From CAZQGE01 sp964592815 (GTDB taxonomy: Bacteria > Bacillota > Clostridia > Christensenellales > CAG-917): a stretch of DNA of 8,563 nucleotides. Made by a program: the position numbers and the translations under genes. The stretch spans positions 1-8,563 of the forward strand of contig CAZQGE010000056.1 in NCBI GenBank assembly GCA_964592815.1, in the 5' to 3' direction. Positions 6,832 through 8,563 of this stretch are shown piece after piece; the first letter of the stretch is position 1, and the number at the start of each line of letters is the position of its first letter. The notes beneath the pieces are model-generated. The model made no database searches, was not told the DNA's origin, and was given only the letters and a program-made list of their open reading frames with translations.

Positions 6832-7785
6832 ATGTCTGAAATTATACAAGAGATAATCAAAAAAATTAACAAGGCGCAAACTGTTGCAATTTACTGTCAC
6901 ACAAATCCTGACGGCGATACAATAAGTAGCGCTTTGGCTTTATCTTACGCTATTCAAAAAAAAGGAAAAGAAACTGGTATATTTTGTGATAGCGAAATAC
7001 CGAAGCACTTTTATTGTTTGTTAGGCGCAGATAAAATTAAATTGCCCGAAAAGAAAAATTATGATTTAGCAATAGCGATAGATTGCAGCGATATGGAGCG
7101 TTTAGGAAGCGCATTAAAATCATTTTTGAATGCAAAAACGCAGATTGCGATTGACCACCATAAATCGCATCAAAAATTTTCAGACCTAACCCTTGTTGAC
7201 GATAAGGCTGCTGCAACCGCAGAAATTATGGTCGATGTTATCAAATCTATGAAGGCTCTTGACGATGTAACGGCAAAACTTTTATTTGCAGGTATGGTCA
7301 CAGATTCGGGCTGTTTTTCTTATTCTAATACCACAAAAAAAACAATGTCAGCCGCATCTGAATTACTTTCATATAACTTTGACAACGCAAAACTTGTTTA
7401 TGAAATTTTCAAAAGTATCGAATTTAACAAATTTGTTTTGAAAAATCGTATTTTAAGCAAAACAAGATTTTATTTAGACAACAAAGTAGCTTTTATTGTA
7501 TTTACTAGCAAAGATTTCGAAGAAACTAATACTTCATCAAATGATACAGAAGGTATCATTTCGGAAGTTATTGACGTTTTAGGTGTCGAAGTTGCTTTCT
7601 CCATAGCTGAAGTAGGCAACAAAAACTTCAAAGTTAGCATACGAACAAAAGATATTGTTGACGCGTCTGATTGCGCAATGTGCTTTGGTGGCGGTGGACA
7701 TAAAAACGCAGCTGGTTGCAGAATTAACGGATATTTAGAAGATATAATTGAAAAACTGCTTAAAATAGCGTCTGATAGGCTTTAA
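6832..7785 (+). CDS. nrnA: DHH/DHHA1 phosphoesterase NrnA (oligoribonuclease / pAp phosphatase)
   Basis: NrnA-type proteins degrade 2-5 nt RNAs and dephosphorylate 3'-phosphoadenosine 5'-phosphate, doing the job of Orn in Firmicutes. The 317 residues match the family. The DHH domain shows CHTNPDGDT (H23, D27, D29), IDCSD (D84), the signature DHH (D108-H110) and MVTDSG (D158), which together form the two-manganese site. The DHHA1 substrate-binding domain follows, with the glycine loop GGGGH (286-290). No key residue is missing. The start codon directly abuts the rbfA stop (TAAATG), and AAGGA at 6820-6824 lies 7 bases upstream. The rbfA-nrnA-truB order is common in Clostridia. Whether both nanoRNase and pAp activities are present cannot be seen from sequence. 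Confidence 0.93.
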   Translation: MSEIIQEIIKKINKAQTVAIYCHTNPDGDTISSALALSYAIQKKGKETGIFCDSEIPKHFYCLLGADKIKLPEKKNYDLAIAIDCSDMERLGSALKSFLNAKTQIAIDHHKSHQKFSDLTLVDDKAAATAEIMVDVIKSMKALDDVTAKLLFAGMVTDSGCFSYSNTTKKTMSAASELLSYNFDNAKLVYEIFKSIEFNKFVLKNRILSKTRFYLDNKVAFIVFTSKDFEETNTSSNDTEGIISEVIDVLGVEVAFSIAEVGNKNFKVSIRTKDIVDASDCAMCFGGGGHKNAAGCRINGYLEDIIEKLLKIASDRL

Positions 7786-7791
7786 TAAATT

Positions 7792-8563
7792 ATGCGAGGA
7801 TTTGTCAATATAAACAAACCGAACGATATGACGTCTAATGACGTGGTAGTAAAAGTTCGAGGAATAATAAAACGCGTAACGGGAATTAGAGAAAAAGTTG
7901 GACACTTAGGAACGCTTGACCCGCTTGCAACGGGGGTTTTGCCTATCGCAGTTGGAAAAGCCACACGATTGTTTGATTTTTTTGTTGAAAAGGAAAAAGA
8001 ATATATTGCAGAATTTACGTTTGGCGTCGAAACTGATACATTGGACAGAGGCGGACAAATCTTAACTACTTCAAATAAAATTCCAACTGAAACTGAAATT
8101 AAAGACGTTTTATCAATTTTTATTGGAGAAATTGAACAAATTCCGCCTATATATTCAGCAAAGTCCATAAATGGCAAGCGTGCATATCAATATGCAAGGC
8201 AAGGTCAAGAGATAGAATTGCAACCTAAAAAAGTAAAAATTTACGATATTAAGTGCCTTGGTGTTGGCGAACTTGATAACACATTCAAATTTTATATTAA
8301 GTGCGGTGGTGGCACGTATATTCGCTCAATTATAAGAGATTTAGCATATAAACTGGGAACAGTAGGTTATATGAGCAACCTTCAAAGAATAAGTTCTGGT
8401 CAATTTTACATTGAGAACAGCGTATCATTTGAAGAATTCGAGAAAGCTCCCTTGCAATATATAACGTCCTTAGAAGATGCTTTAAGAAACTTTAACAGCA
8501 TTGAATTATTAGATGAACAAGCCCAAAAATTGCTTAATGGTATAAAAATTTCATATAATGAAT
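7792..8563 (+). CDS. truB: tRNA pseudouridine(55) synthase TruB (3' partial)
   Basis: TruB converts U55 in the T-loop of tRNAs to pseudouridine and acts as a tRNA folding chaperone. The frame is open from the ATG at 7792 to the window end (257 codons). Landmarks are INKPNDMTS at the N-terminus, the catalytic loop GHLGTLDPLATG with the nucleophile D43, KEY with the conserved Y71, FGVETDTLD, PPIYSAKSINGKRAY, and GTYIR with the conserved R178. A C-terminal PUA-like part begins after about residue 220 and is cut by the window edge. Family members are usually around 290-300 residues, so a few tens are probably missing. The start is 6 bases after nrnA. The only nearby AGG is 12 bases upstream, so translation is probably coupled to nrnA. 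Confidence 0.95.
   Translation, partial: MRGFVNINKPNDMTSNDVVVKVRGIIKRVTGIREKVGHLGTLDPLATGVLPIAVGKATRLFDFFVEKEKEYIAEFTFGVETDTLDRGGQILTTSNKIPTETEIKDVLSIFIGEIEQIPPIYSAKSINGKRAYQYARQGQEIELQPKKVKIYDIKCLGVGELDNTFKFYIKCGGGTYIRSIIRDLAYKLGTVGYMSNLQRISSGQFYIENSVSFEEFEKAPLQYITSLEDALRNFNSIELLDEQAQKLLNGIKISYNE

Noticed and set aside
1..8563. Absence of TGA both as stop and within genes, considered as a sign of a recoded TGA.
   Set aside because: Tryptophan is encoded by TGG throughout and no frame runs through TGA. Eight visible stops (five TAA, three TAG) are too few to show avoidance.
1..8563. A search for mobile elements, CRISPR arrays, tRNA or rRNA genes, or a novel defence-type gene cluster.
   Set aside because: Coding is continuous with recognisable core genes on one strand. 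There are no transposase motifs, regular repeats, terminal inverted repeats or structural RNA signatures.

Overview
The window carries a dense, single-strand block of informational genes in the order characteristic of Firmicutes: a PolC-type exonuclease gene (5' partial), then rimP, nusA, rnpM (ylxR), an L7Ae-family gene (ylxQ), infB, rbfA, nrnA and truB (3' partial). The DNA is AT-rich with A/T-ending codons. Tryptophan is read from TGG and no reading frame contains TGA, so the standard bacterial code fits. Gene order, the short 367-residue NusA and the PolC-like first gene all point to an AT-rich Firmicutes lineage, most likely an uncultured Clostridia relative. Genus cannot be told from this window.

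Layout. Bases 1-1356 encode the C-terminal 451 residues of a protein with a PolC-like N-terminal part, an OB fold and a DEDDh proofreading exonuclease, but no PHP domain and no polymerase. Bases 1357-1517 are the only substantial non-coding stretch. It holds A-tracts, a probable sigma-A promoter, and a perfect 9-bp hairpin followed by an interrupted T-run, just before rimP. From 1518 to the end the genes are packed with gaps of 0 to 9 bases or overlaps of 8 bases, so rimP to truB is almost certainly one operon. I see no terminator inside it.

How the genes work together. NusA controls pausing and termination, and in Bacillus it feeds back on its own operon through a leader terminator. RimP and RbfA mature the 30S subunit, and IF2 starts translation on it. 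RnpM binds and modulates RNase P RNA, the YlxQ-type protein is an L7Ae-like RNA binder, NrnA removes nanoRNAs and pAp, and TruB makes pseudouridine 55 in tRNA. The operon therefore links transcription elongation, ribosome assembly, initiation, tRNA maturation and RNA decay.

The backbone is ordinary conserved core genome, and I find no mobile element, CRISPR array or defence system. Points worth a second look are the exonuclease-only PolC-like protein with a possible sliding-clamp-binding motif, the rimP leader with a likely NusA-responsive attenuator and possible occlusion of its ribosome binding site, and a plausible internal start in infB giving a short IF2.
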